Source: Nageia nagi (lineage: Eukaryota > Pinophyta). Taken from it: a stretch of 64,000 nucleotides of DNA. The stretch spans positions 24,552,001 through 24,616,000 of the forward strand of contig JBITNC010000002.1 of the NCBI GenBank assembly GCA_050084985.1, given 5' to 3'. How positions within the stretch are numbered: position 1 is the first letter of the stretch; every line of letters begins with the position of its first letter. Positions 10,500 through 20,149 of the stretch are shown here, in pieces. A model generated the notes under the pieces. That model ran no database searches. It was not told the origin of the DNA and saw nothing but the letters and a program-made list of their open reading frames with translations. Position numbers and translations under genes: made by a program.

Positions 10500-10960
10500 G
10501 AACTCTCATTAAATTACCTTGACACTCGGAAGGAGGAATCAACTTTCATTAAAATAGAATGAATATAAGGTTAATTTATTGAGGTTAAGGTAGATTAAAA
10601 AATATTAAATTGGCTAATTTATTGGGTAGGTATTTACCTTCACATTAATACTCTTCCTATCTACCTTGACACTCCCAAAGGAGGTTGAAGGATGGTAACT
10701 TGAAGAGAAGTTAAAGAATCTCATCTAAGGAAATTCATTTCACATTAAAACTATTCATTTATGCCTTACTACTTCAAAAGGAGTTTGAAGGATTGTGAAT
10801 TGAAGAGGAGTTAAAGAATCTCATTTAAGGTAATTTACACTCACTTAAATGGCTTCTTACATGTCTCATTTTACCTCTCCAAAAGGAGGTCAAAGTTAGA
10901 TGTTATTAGTAATAATTGGTAAATTAAATTCATCTAATTACTTCCACACTCAAAAGGAGT
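10500..10960 (+). repeat. Degenerate tandem repeats of about 100 bp in the E5 leader
   Basis: Units starting near 10661, 10761 and 10866 share ACCTTGACACTC/ACTTCAAAAGGAG, then GTTGAAGGAT, then GAAGAGGAGTTAAAGAATCTCAT. The first two are offset by exactly 100 bases. Weaker copies lie near 10525 and 10945. Leader repeats of this kind occur in large plant Ty3 elements; a role in packaging is only a guess. Confidence 0.7.
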
Positions 10961-11718
10961 AAATGAATCTCATTAAGTTTTGGTTAAAGAATCACACTAA
11001 AAATGGTAATGAATCTCATGGGTTAGATCAAGATTTATTAATTAAAACATTACTTTTTTCATACTAAATAAAACATAATCAAAGGACATGTATGTTGGGT
11101 TGGGTTGTAGTTATCATGAGTTCTTTTATTTAAATGTATATGCATAAGACCTTCTAAAAATAAACATCAATGAGTTGGAGGTGATGACCAACCATTGATT
11201 TTACATTTCTTATGTACCCACTGACCACACCATAATTCGTAGAGCCAAACTTGGAGATGAATATCAGGTTTTAGGATAAACTTTATCATGTTCCATTGGG
11301 AAAATATAAATAAGGAGGCTATGCTTGGATTCCACTATCAAGCTAGTCTTCAGCGGCACTCCCTAAGCCCCATTGCATTAAGGGCACCATCTTAAGTACC
11401 AAGTTGATACTTTGCCATAGATTACCTATAGAATTCAAACTTACCCTTATTCAAATACCTATCTAGGGAAAAATAATTAAGAAAATTTAAAAAAAAATGA
11501 ACAATTCATATCTCTCATTAAAAAATATTGATGCAATTTATCAACAAAATTAGATAAGATATTCACACTGAAAAGGTGAGTTTATAAATAGGCTATTTGT
11601 GCATTCATTTGTTTACTTGATAATATAAATCAAACCTAAAAACATAATTGCTATTTTTTTAATCAAAAAACAAAAACAAAACTAAAAAAGTAAAATATTC
11701 CAAAAAAAATAGAAGAGA

Positions 11719-12290
11719 ATGGTTAATACTTATTCTCAAATGACTCATCAACAACAAGAGCCCTATGATGAAACCTACCAAGAAAGACAACATAGTCATA
11801 GGTCTCATAGGTCTAGTAGATATGTATCAAGGAGAGGAACTCCTTGAGAGATAGATAATATCTTAAACAAAGTAAGACAACATTTAATGTAGTTAAGGAT
11901 TCCGCATTCCTCTCATGCTCATAATCTTTCATTAGATTTAACTTATCTAGTAGAAGATACACTAATAGGTAATGAGGAAGAGATCATTTCAAGGATTTTT
12001 ACCCCATCATAAATGCATTACACTTATGCCATATTACAAAAAGATCCTTTTAAACCTAAGTATGATCAAGTTACATGTTATCTACCATATGGATGTCTTG
12101 TTCAATCCTATATAATATGAGATGATTATAACCTATCCACCATCTCTAGAAGGATGGATAAATTCATTGATAGAATTTTAATACATACAGCTACTTTGGT
12201 ACCTAAATCAATAATCCATGCTATGGTGTATAATGATGCTTTTGAATACTTACTTGATCCAAATTTGATGGATTGAATAACATTATAAGT
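11719..12290 (+). pseudogene. E5 gag-like relic
   Basis: From the ATG at 11719 the frame encodes a Gln/His/Arg/Ser-rich start (MVNTYSQMTHQQQEPYDE, then RSHRSHRSSRY-like basic residues) to a TGA at about 11848. A weak helical region with stops follows to about 12290 (segments DPFKPKYDQVTCYLPYG and RRMDKFIDRILIHTATL). Position after a long leader suggests the start of gag. No capsid motif is clear, so the call is tentative. Confidence 0.4.
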
Positions 12291-12419
12291 ATTCTCAAAA
12301 GACTATCTATCTCTCCAACATAATTCATTAAAATTGTTGAATCTTTGAAAGAAATTCATAACAAGGTATATTTTATTCTAACTTATATGGTGTCATTTTG
12401 GACTAACTATCATTTTTTT

Positions 12420-13054
12420 TGTAAATATTTTCATTTAGTCAGTTGCTTTATGTAATGGTTCAACTGATAGAATTGATCTCTAATAATCTTAATGAACTCA
12501 TCCCAAGAAGAGATAGGTGGTTAGTTCTCATGCTTAAGGGATTCAACATAGCTTTTTGACCAAACAAGTACATGAACCCCCATTTTCAATCTTTCAAAAT
12601 AAATTTTATGTCCATTACTAAACATACTTTGGAATTGGAAATATACCTCGAGTTTCCTTAACCAATTCTTTAGTTTCTCAATATTAATATCCCCTATAAA
12701 TGTTGGAATTTCCAACTTGGATTCCACTTTGAAATGAATGGTTTCTAAAGAATAAGAAAATCCAACATTCTCACCATTTTTAGACTATCTTTCTAGTCAT
12801 GTAGCCTTCTCATTCTTGAATTGATTTTGATTTCTCATCATCATCTCCATGAGTCGAGGTTTATGTTATTTCAACACAATAAACCTTCTCTCCCAATTAA
12901 TTTTAAACATTCTTTGAAGAAGTGTTTCTTCCTCATTCCTCTCCATACTTGTTTTTCTTCTTTCACTTCTACCAATATCAGGGTTATAAGGAACCAATTC
13001 TCTATTTTGATATCTTCTACCATACATCCACAAGTCTCTTTAATCACAAATTTT
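12420..13054 (-). pseudogene. gag: E2 gag relic
   Basis: On the minus strand the frame at 12727-12521 reads ESKLEIPTFIGDINIEKLKN followed by WLRKLEVYF, the classic plant Ty3 gag opening (P-x-F-x-G ... NW-x-x-x-x-E-x-Y-F). It continues to ISSWDEFIKIIRDQFYQL near 12505-12450, the W-x-x-F-x-x-x-x-x-x-x-FYP/L segment. An upstream coiled, Glu/Arg-rich region (about 13020-12800) links it to the primer site. Stops and shifts make it inactive. At the low-coordinate end it meets E5. Confidence 0.8.
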
Positions 13055-13066
13055 GGTTTGATACCG
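13055..13066 (-). other. E2 primer-binding site (initiator-Met tRNA, degraded)
   Basis: The minus strand reads CGGTATCAAACC directly after the LTR end. It is the plant tRNA-iMet site TGGTATCAGAGC with three mismatches. Its place between LTR and gag supports the reading. Confidence 0.6.
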
Positions 13067-13373
13067 TGTGATCTATAATCATCTAAAGCTTATATATTTT
13101 AAAGGATATTCATTTATATATTATTAACTTAATTTATATCTCATTATTCATTAATTAATTTATACTCAAGAGATTAAAATGCGTACAAATATTTATAATA
13201 TTGAAAGGAGAAAATAATAAGTAACAAACACACACACATGAAATGTTTGACAATAGTATTTATACTAGTTCCTCACAAAGTGATAATATGTCTAGTTTAG
13301 CAACCTTATTATTAATTAATTTTAGAGTAATATTAAAATAATATAGAAACAAGATTTAAATATATCCTCAACA
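13067..13373 (-). repeat. E2 LTR (minus strand, 307 bp)
   Basis: On the minus strand the segment begins TGTTGAGGATATATT after the purine-rich GGAGTTGGGAGGAGA and ends ATAGATCACA just before the primer site. It therefore has TG...CA ends, an upstream polypurine tract and a downstream primer site. A TATA-like TATAAATA lies at 13256-13263. Because it has both a polypurine tract above and a primer site below, it is shared by two internal regions. No second LTR copy was found in the window. Confidence 0.6.
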
Positions 13374-13388
13374 TCTCCTCCCAACTCC
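13374..13388 (-). other. Polypurine tract before the E2 LTR
   Basis: The minus strand reads GGAGTTGGGAGGAGA immediately before the LTR's TGTTG. This is the expected second-strand primer of an upstream internal region, so the LTR is the 3' LTR of a copy now truncated near 14548. Confidence 0.55.
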
Positions 13389-14548
13389 ACACATCTTTGT
13401 AACTCTCCGGAGATCAATTTAACTAGTATGAACCTTTAGCATCAAAAACATCTAAGCATCCATCAACAAATCCCCTTTCCTTGATTAAGCATTTAGGTAT
13501 TATAATTAGTATTAATTCCTCTTGGAATTGAACTAATTTATTAACTTTTTTAATTGACTCTATAATTCCTTAAACCTCCTCAACTTTTCTTATACATGTG
13601 TAGAGTTCTTATGGTGGTTTAAGGTGAAAGGTCAACGATCTTCAGATCTTAATTAATGATTTCATGCCTTAATTAATAACATAATGCCTTAAATAATGAT
13701 ATCACACATTTAATTAATGAATTAATTCCTAAATTAATGATTTCATACCTTAATTAATGATATTGCACCATAATAAGTGATATACCTTTGCAAGTGATGT
13801 TGCACCTTAGCTTGCAAGCCTAGATTAAAAAATACTTATACCACCCCTTCAAGTTAATTATATAAGCATAAGGTTTCCAAAAATTTAGTAAGCACCTTCA
13901 GCACTAAGTTCTATACCACTAATTTCATGATGTCAATACAAGGTTTCTCGCACTTTTGAAAGTATCTTCAACATTGAATGTTGCACTACCAAGCCAATAA
14001 TGTTAGCATGATATTTTCTATGCTCCAACAAGCACGTTAAAAATTGAATGTTGCATCACCAAGTTGATGATTTCAGCATAATGTTTCCCACATTACAAAA
14101 ATAATATTCAATATTGAACATCAAACTATGAATTCAATGACTTAAGAATCAAAGTTACTAAACCAAGATAAGTAATAAGGTAAGAGATTTTCCACTGAAT
14201 ATCTAAATTTTTATATGATGAAATCAATAACAGTTCTTGAATCACAATCATATATTTCTCATACTATGGTAACACATGAAATAAATAATATAGTTTTTGA
14301 TCATGATAGATAACATAAAGTACCCAGCAACTCATAGAAACACTTAGAAAAACACCTAACAACTCATGATAATACACAAAAATCACCCAACAAGTATTTC
14401 TTGGACACAAAAAAGAATACAAGATACAAATTTTTTTAGAATTTTTGAAATCAAAAAATAAACACCAAACACAAAATAAAACAACATCAAGATCCAATCA
14501 TAAATATCTTTGGTAAAATCCTCATTCAAATCCCCAAATCACTACTAG
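13389..14548 (-). repeat. 3' spacer, copy 2 of the 0.9-kb repeat
   Basis: 13626-14530 matches 4207-5110 in the same orientation, perhaps 70-75% by eye. The additional 13389-13625 joins it to the polypurine tract and is absent from copy 1. In copy 1 the integrase tail precedes the spacer on the minus strand. Here nothing recognisable as integrase remains above 14548. Confidence 0.6.
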
Positions 14549-14941
14549 CCTTGGGTGATTTGCTCTAATAAGAATAAGACTTCATACATGATCAGGAACT
14601 CCAAGGTGTAGGTGAAGATAAAGAAATCAATGTTAATGATTATTTTAGATTTAAGGTTCAATATAAATATTAAGAACTAAAAGACATGTACCTTTACACC
14701 TTGAGACCTTATCCCCATTAGATAGATTAGGAAAATTAAATCAAACATTAGTTTCTTAGTACTTGGAAAGTGATTATATTGAGAGCTTAAAATTTAACTT
14801 TTAAAAGTTATTCATTGAAAGGATACATAATTTTTAGAATAACAAAGATGAAATATTTAATATCAAAAAATAAAATACCAATATTGATAGTTACTAATTC
14901 TAATATATATTTATAAGAGGAATGGACATTATAGTACAAAT
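14549..14941. other. Non-coding flank of E6
   Basis: AT-rich sequence with no frame or repeat that I recognise. It is the left flank into which E6 inserted. Its original continuation is 31562 onward. Confidence 0.6.
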
Positions 14942-14946
14942 ATTAT
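14942..14946 (+). other. E6 target-site duplication, left copy
   Basis: ATTAT immediately precedes the TG of the 5' LTR and recurs at 31557-31561 immediately after the 3' LTR. Five bases is the usual Ty3/copia integrase duplication in plants. Confidence 0.8.
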
Positions 14947-15327
14947 TGTTAGGATCCCAAATTCTAACATTTACTTATTTTAGTCAATTATTTTAAATTA
15001 TTAGCATGTATCAACTTGTAAGGTGGAATAACATAATATGTAAGCAAAATCACCATTTTATAATGAACCACTAATTAGGGTTAGGGTAGGAGGACTATAA
15101 ATATATGTAGGATAACAATAAATGTTATTTTAGAAAAGATATTATCTTTTGAGTTGTAAGGAGGTAGCCCCCTATAAGTGGCCTATAATTCATTTTACTC
15201 AATAAAGTTACTTCATTTTTATGTTCTTACTATTATTTTGAGTTGTATACTATTATGTTATTAATAAGACATTTTATTAGTTTGTATTTTGTGAAAATAT
15301 TATTTTCCATCTTTTTTATTCTTAACA
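14947..15327 (+). repeat. E6 5' LTR (381 bp)
   Basis: It starts TGTTAGGATCC and ends TTCTTAACA. It aligns along its length with 29594-29742 plus 31311-31556. A TATA-like box is at 15096-15103. Confidence 0.88.
15096..15103 (+). promoter_or_regulatory. TATA box of the E6 5' LTR
   Basis: TATAAATA lies about 150 bases into the 381-bp LTR, where the U3 promoter of a plant LTR is expected. The matching box in the 3' LTR (31316-31323) now lies directly beside the E9 insertion. Confidence 0.6.
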
Positions 15328-15329
15328 TC

Positions 15330-15341
15330 TAGTATCAGAGC
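15330..15341 (+). other. E6 primer-binding site (initiator-Met tRNA)
   Basis: TAGTATCAGAGC, two bases after the LTR, matches the plant iMet site TGGTATCAGAGC except for one G-to-A change. Confidence 0.85.
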
Positions 15342-15971
15342 CTTGATTTTGGATACCAGTAGGTAGATTGAAGACTTAGTTTCACTTTTGTAAAACCAAA
15401 TTGAGTTAAGTACCTAGATTTATCCAATTCTCAGCTAGAATACTACAAAAATTTCCCATATTTGTGAAGTTATATTGAGTTGAAGGTTAAGAACTTGTCC
15501 ATTTTCTAATCAAAGCTTTGCCAAATTTTCCTATAAATTCATACCAATTTTAAAAACCTTAGTCTATTATCCTTTTCGAAATCAAACCATTTCTCTATCA
15601 AGTTGTTTTATCTATCCATTTTTTTCACTATATATCAATCTTCAAATTGTGTTCGATCCATAATTTCTACAAACCCTTTTTCATTTTGAAACCGTAATTT
15701 TTCATACCTAAAATAATAGTTTCCAAAATGGGTAAAAGTTCAAAGGTCATTATCTCCTAAAGTGTGAAGAATTATCCAATTTCGATAAAGCCCATTTGTT
15801 ATGTTTAGTAACAACTTTCTATAAAAACAATTTTGGGGGTCCAAAAATCATTATTTTGATACCTATCCCATTGTGCTTATTTTTTCATGTTTATCATTTT
15901 GATATATAGCACCCATATACTTTCAATTTCTAAAAATAGTAATTTCCAAAAATAACAATATCCATAGATAG
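15342..15971 (+). other. E6 untranslated leader
   Basis: About 630 bases with no long frame lie between the primer site and the first plausible gag ATG at 15972. Otherwise featureless AT-rich sequence. Confidence 0.6.
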
Positions 15972-16887
15972 TATGATGGTTGATGGAAGGAAATATCAAG
16001 ATCTTGACAAATTATCTCAAAAGGTTGAATACATGAGCAATTTTCCTTGTGATATACACCTCCTAACTACTATTGAGAAATTAAATAATAAAATGTAATC
16101 TAGATATCTTCTAGCTATATTTATTTTAACCAAAACTCGCAAATTATTCAACAAGCACATGATGCAAACACATCTATGACTATGAGTAGATCTCAACCAT
16201 AAATAGGACAAGGATGCCATATGCCTTAATAACCTCAAATAGGAATTTATTCTTTCAAGAAAAACCAAGATAGATTTACCCAAATTTTATGGTGAGGATG
16301 CCACTAGTTTGATTTATTGCAATGAATAGTATTTATCTTTGAACCAGATTCTAGACACATAAAAGGTTAGTATTACATCATTTTCTTTAGAGCAATTAAT
16401 TATTCAATGGTACTAATGGTTTCATAAAATAAATGGTACTTATTATTAAGGTATTTCAATAATTATCTCTTGGTTTGATTTAGCCCTAGTGATTTTAAAT
16501 ATTTTATGGGAGCTCTAACAAAACTCCATCAAATAACAATTATCAAGAAATATCAAGATGAATTTAAAAAGCTTGTTAATTGCATGAAAGGATTACATGA
16601 AGCATTCTTCAAAATTTATTTCATTAGTAGGTTTAAGGAAGAGATTTGTGTGGAAGTAAAAAATTTCAATTGCAATAATATGATGGAAGTTGTTGGGCCT
16701 TCTAAATTGGATGAGGATAAGTTCATTTCTCAACAAAAATAGGTGAAGCAACCAATTGGGAAACCATAAAATTCTCATAGTGTTCCAAAATCAAATCAAA
16801 TATTATAGATAAAATGATTTACTCATAAGGAAATCAAGGAGCATAAGGAAGAAGGTCTCTATTATAATTATAATAAAAAAATTTGAT
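15972..16887 (+). pseudogene. gag: E6 gag relic, cut inside the zinc knuckle
   Basis: The capsid start near 16273 reads IDLPKFYGEDATSL, the chromovirus P-x-F-x-G-x-D/E pattern. WYQWFHKINGT near 16410-16440 is the W-Y-x-W segment. The open frame 16506-16742 holds ALTKLHQITIIKKYQDEFKK and the GLHEAFFKIYFISRFKEEI segment, standard for this lineage. The knuckle begins at about 16855 (GLYYNYNKK) and is interrupted at about 16887 by E7. Its second half (PHK then KLHLLY) resumes at 22118. Several stops are present. Confidence 0.85.
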
Positions 16888-17085
16888 CCTAGTTATTTTT
16901 GCAAACAGACCTCGTCAGGATCCAAAATTCGAGCTCCAAAAGTCAAATTTCACACTTACTAATAAAATGCAACCCCTAATGCATTTGGAAATAAAATGCC
17001 ATCACATTTTGGAAATGCACCTGCATTTTACAAAAATACATCCACCCAACATGTTTAGCCTAAAATGTGATTATGTTTTAGCTTG
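16888..17085 (+). other. Unexplained segment before the E7 5' LTR
   Basis: It lies between broken E6 gag and the homologous part of the E7 LTR and has no match at the 3' LTR. It repeats AAAATGC and TGCATTT-type words (16965-17035). It may be extra U3 lost from the 3' LTR, a small earlier insertion or filler DNA. Confidence 0.4.
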
Positions 17086-17442
17086 TTAGTTCCTAGGCAA
17101 TTTTCATGAACTACCAAAGAGTTTAACTTCCTTTTCTCACATTTTCTGGTTCATTTTTCTTACTATTTTCAAGTGGTTAGCATCATAATGTATAAATAAG
17201 ATTTCCAAACTTATGTATAAATAAGAGTTCCAAACTTATGTTTGGGTTGGATTGTGGAATCATTTGGTGTAACTTGTAAATTGCACCTTGTACTTATAAA
17301 GCAAACTATTTGATGAAATATCACAATAAGAATTCCACTATACTTTCCAGATCTATGTCAATTTTTGAATTAGGTAATGCAATTATGAATTTTTGGTGAT
17401 TATATAATTCTTTTCCTTTATTATATAGTGATTTAAACTTCA
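17086..17442 (+). repeat. E7 5' LTR
   Basis: It matches 21785-22117, sharing TTTAACTTCCTTTTCTCA, GGTTGGATTGTG and GCACCTTGTACTT, and ends GATTTAAACTTCA. Compared with the 3' LTR it has an extra 25-bp copy (17189-17213 repeated at 17214-17238) that duplicates a TATAAATA box. The first bases are uncertain. Confidence 0.75.
17189..17238 (+). repeat. 25-bp tandem duplication inside the E7 5' LTR
   Basis: TGTATAAATAAGA(T/G)TTCCAAACTTA occurs twice head to tail with one mismatch. The 3' LTR has a single copy. The unit contains the TATA-like box. Confidence 0.85.
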
Positions 17443-17446
17443 TTTT

Positions 17447-17458
17447 TGGTATCAGAGC
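17447..17458 (+). other. E7 primer-binding site (initiator-Met tRNA)
   Basis: TGGTATCAGAGC, an exact match to the plant tRNA-iMet site, four bases after the LTR end. Confidence 0.9.
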
Positions 17459-17569
17459 TAATAGATCTAGATTGAGTTTTGCTAGGTTTAAAAACTCTAG
17501 ATATTTTACAAAAAGGTTTGGAAAGGATTTATTTTACAAATCCAAGTTGTGTTAAATACCTACTATCAT

Positions 17570-18330
17570 GGAAAATAACTCAATACCAATAAAAATCATG
17601 GAATTTGATGGATCAAATCATGAATATTGGAGCATTTGAATGATGCCTCTCTTGAAAGGTAAAGACTTATGGTACATCATTGAAGATGGATACAAAGAGC
17701 CAGATGAGTGGAGTGTCATAAGTGAAGATACAAAGTAGGAAACCAAATAGAAGAAGAAGAATAATTATTTTGATTTGTCACATATCCAATATTCTTTTGA
17801 TAAGAGCATTTTTCCAAGAATTTCAGCCCATAGAACTACTATTGATGCATGGAAAATCTTAAAAGAAGGCTACCAATGAAGTGTCAAAGTGAAGCAAGTG
17901 AAGCTTCAGACCCTTAGAAGATATTTTGAGAATCTCACATAGTATGAAAATGAGAGTGTGGGTGATTATTATGTAAGGTTGAAGGCCATAGTGAACAAAA
18001 TGGCCACCCTTGGTGATGATTTGGACAAAACCTTGGTAATTAAAAAAGTCTTGAGGACTTTATTTCCAAGATGGGACAATGTGGCTCTTGTAATTGAAGA
18101 AACCAAAGATCTTTCCACTATGGAGTTTGATCAATTAGTGGGATCTCTCACATTTCAATAAGAGAGATTTTTGAGAAGGTCCAATGTTAGTACAAGTGAA
18201 GAATAAGCATTCTCAACTAGAGAGAATGATAATACTAGTGGAATAGGTCAAGGTAAAGGCTCTAGAGGTAGAGGTCAAAATGAAAGAGGAGGAAGAAGAG
18301 GTTTTTCTAGAATAGGAAGAGGAAGAGATT
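17570..18330 (+). pseudogene. gag: E7 gag relic (copia type)
   Basis: From the ATG at 17570 the frame reads MENNSIPIKIMEFDGSNHEY followed by W, the copia gag opening. A GKDLWYIIEDGYKEP segment follows near 17661, and the open frame 17958-18161 (GDYYVRLKAIVNKMATLGDD; VLRTLFPRWD) matches the UBN2-type gag domain. A Gly/Arg/Ser-rich linker with stops (18180-18410) precedes the knuckle. It would form the particle shell. Confidence 0.85.
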
Positions 18331-18419
18331 AGATTTTATATGGTGACCAAGCCAATAGTGTAAGTTCAAGTACTAGAGGGGGACATAGTACAAGAGATAG
18401 AGGAAGAGACAAGAGGAAT

Positions 18420-18650
18420 GTGCAATGCTATCATTGTAATAAATTTGACTATTTTGAGAGAGAGTGTAGGCTAAAACAAGCCTCTCAAAATAATAGATCA
18501 GTAAATTATGGGGAAGAATATTCCTATGAATATTATGAAGAAGAATATTCTTATGAAGATTATGAGGAAGAATATTCATATGAAGAATATGTCTTGTTTC
18601 TTTCTATTATCCAAGAGGAGAATCATGAAGCCAAAGCACTTATTTCATAA
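18420..18650 (+). pseudogene. E7 zinc knuckle and acidic Tyr-rich repeats
   Basis: The frame opens VQCYHCNKFDYFERECRL, a C-x2-C-x4-H-x4-C knuckle in which the His is Tyr, so metal binding is probably lost. After it come three 9-codon repeats (18516-18593): EYSYEYYEE, EYSYEDYEE, EYSYEEYV. The acidic repeat sits where copia Gag-Pol has a variable linker before the protease. Confidence 0.8.
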
Positions 18651-18923
18651 GAAGAAGAGGATGAAACTTGGGTTCTTAATAGTAGTTGTTCACACCACAT
18701 GACCAGAGAGAAGGAGCTTATATCATCTCTTGATCATTCCTTTAGTTCCAACATCAAACTTGGGAATGAAAAACTCTTGGAGGTGATTCCAAAGGGGGAC
18801 ATGAAGGTTCCTACTAAGAAAGGTACTATAAAGGTAGAAAGTATTTATTTTTCTCTTGATTTGAAACAATCTCTTTTAAGCATTGGAAAAATGCTAGAAA
18901 ATAATTATATATTAGTTTTTTAA
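18651..18923 (+). pseudogene. E7 protease relic
   Basis: The frame reads WVLNSSCSHHMT near 18670-18705 where active copia proteases have W-x-x-DSG-C/A-S-x-H-x-T. Both the Asp and the Gly of the catalytic motif are changed, so the enzyme is dead. The following IKLGNEKLLEVIPKGDMKV and SLDLKQSLLSIGKML segments are typical of the protease C-terminal half. Confidence 0.85.
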
Positions 18924-18959
18924 GATAAAATGTGCAATATCTATGATAAGAATAGAGGT

Positions 18960-19990
18960 GGAAGGTTGGTCACTATAGTAAAAATGAATAAAAATAAACC
19001 TTTTCCCATCAAGTTTGTGGAGTAAAGGGGAGGTTTTGCTTGTGTGAGCATTAATGATAGTGCTAATTTATGGCATTTGAGGTCTATCCATGTGAATTTT
19101 TAGAGTTTAAAGCTTTTGTTTCCACTTATTTATGGTTTACGGAAGGTCCAAGATACTAATAAAGTGTGTGAAGGGTGTGCTCTTGGAATCCATGCAAGGG
19201 GGCATTTTCCAAATAATGAAACATGGATGTCCCAATCTCTTCTATAATTGGTACATAGTGATCTTTATGGACCAATGCAAACATAAATTATGGTTAAAGC
19301 TTCTTATTTTCTCACCTTTATTAATGATTTTTCCATATATTGTTAGGTATTATTTCTTAAACACAAAGATGAGGCATTTGAGTGCTTCAAGACTTTTAAA
19401 TCTAGTGTTGAGAACCAAAGTGGGTATACAATTAAGTGTTTAAGAATTTATTGTGGTGGTGAGTTTTTCTTTAATGATTTCTTGAATTATTGTAGAGATT
19501 TCAACGCTAAGAGGCAATTGACTTCACCATACACACCCCAACAAATTGGAGTGGCTGAGTATGATGCACAGAAAAAGTTTGAGTAATTTTTATTGGGATA
19601 AAGCTATGCAAAATTCTATTTATATTTTAAATAGGAGTAAGAGTTTGGATAAATACTACTCCTTATGAGAGTTGTATTGGAAAGAAGCCAAGTGTGAAAC
19701 ATTTTAAAGTTTTTGGTTGTATTTTTTATGTTCATGTGAATGATGAGCATAGAAAAAAGCTTGATTCTAAGAGTGAGAAGTGTATTTTTATTGGCTATAG
19801 TGAACACTCCAAAGCTTATAGATTTTTTAATCCAATTTCTCACAAAGTTATGGTGTCTAGAGATGCCATTTTTTATGAAGGGGGAATTTGAAGATCTCAA
19901 AAATGCCAAATTTTTATTTTTGATGATGGTATTTTTAAATAAAATGCTTCAAATGATCAAGGAAGTATTCATCCAAGCCATGTTTCACAT
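18960..19990 (+). pseudogene. E7 GAG-pre-integrase and integrase relic
   Basis: A LWHLRSIHVNF segment near 19065 gives the pre-integrase H-x-R-x-x-H; VCEGCALGIHARGHFP near 19160-19205 is its zinc-binding end. The core follows: LVHSDLYGPMQT near 19250, YCGGEF near 19450 and TSPYTPQQIGVAE near 19525-19560. The copia tail, PSVKHFKVFGCIFYVHV and KCIFIGYSEHSKAYRFFNP, is open at 19694-19891. Several frameshifts separate the parts. Confidence 0.85.
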
Positions 19991-20149
19991 AATCAAGTTC
20001 AACCCAAATTTGATCCCTCTTCACAAATGGGATATTCAAGTGCATCTTCAAGTCCAAAACATAGTTCTTCTTCACCTCCATCACCAAGTGCAAGTGTAAA
20101 TCAATCAATAAAAGTTAAAGGAGTGTTATAAGATCATCCCTCTTCTCAA

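Larger units (their letters stand above)
9034..12300 (+). mobile_element. E5: plus-strand retroelement fragment (LTR-like end, leader, gag-like ORF)
   Basis: The block holds an LTR-like AT-rich part (about 9390-9855), a TTGGTGCTAGAAGGAGGG segment at 9860-9877 that resembles the primer site seen after LTRs of some Tat-type Ty3 elements, a 1.8-kb leader with near-100-bp repeats, and a gag-like frame from 11719. It ends near 12300 where minus-strand gag of E2 begins. No second LTR or pol was found, so element status is inferred from order only. Confidence 0.4.
4207..14548 (-). mobile_element. E2: broken minus-strand Ty3/gypsy element (mosaic span)
   Basis: Read on the minus strand, from high to low coordinates, the pieces are an LTR (13067-13373), a primer site (13055-13066), gag (about 13050-12420), integrase core (8995-8640), integrase C-terminus and tail (5812-5126) and a long 3' untranslated spacer (5125-4207). 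RT and RNase H were not found. Plus-strand material (E3, E4, E5) occupies the gaps. I infer one element broken by insertions and deletions, but gag and integrase could come from two related copies. Confidence 0.55.

Noticed and set aside
14264-14497. Minus-strand 77-codon frame
   Set aside because: Lies in the spacer repeat; the corresponding frame in copy 1 (4207-5125) is not kept.
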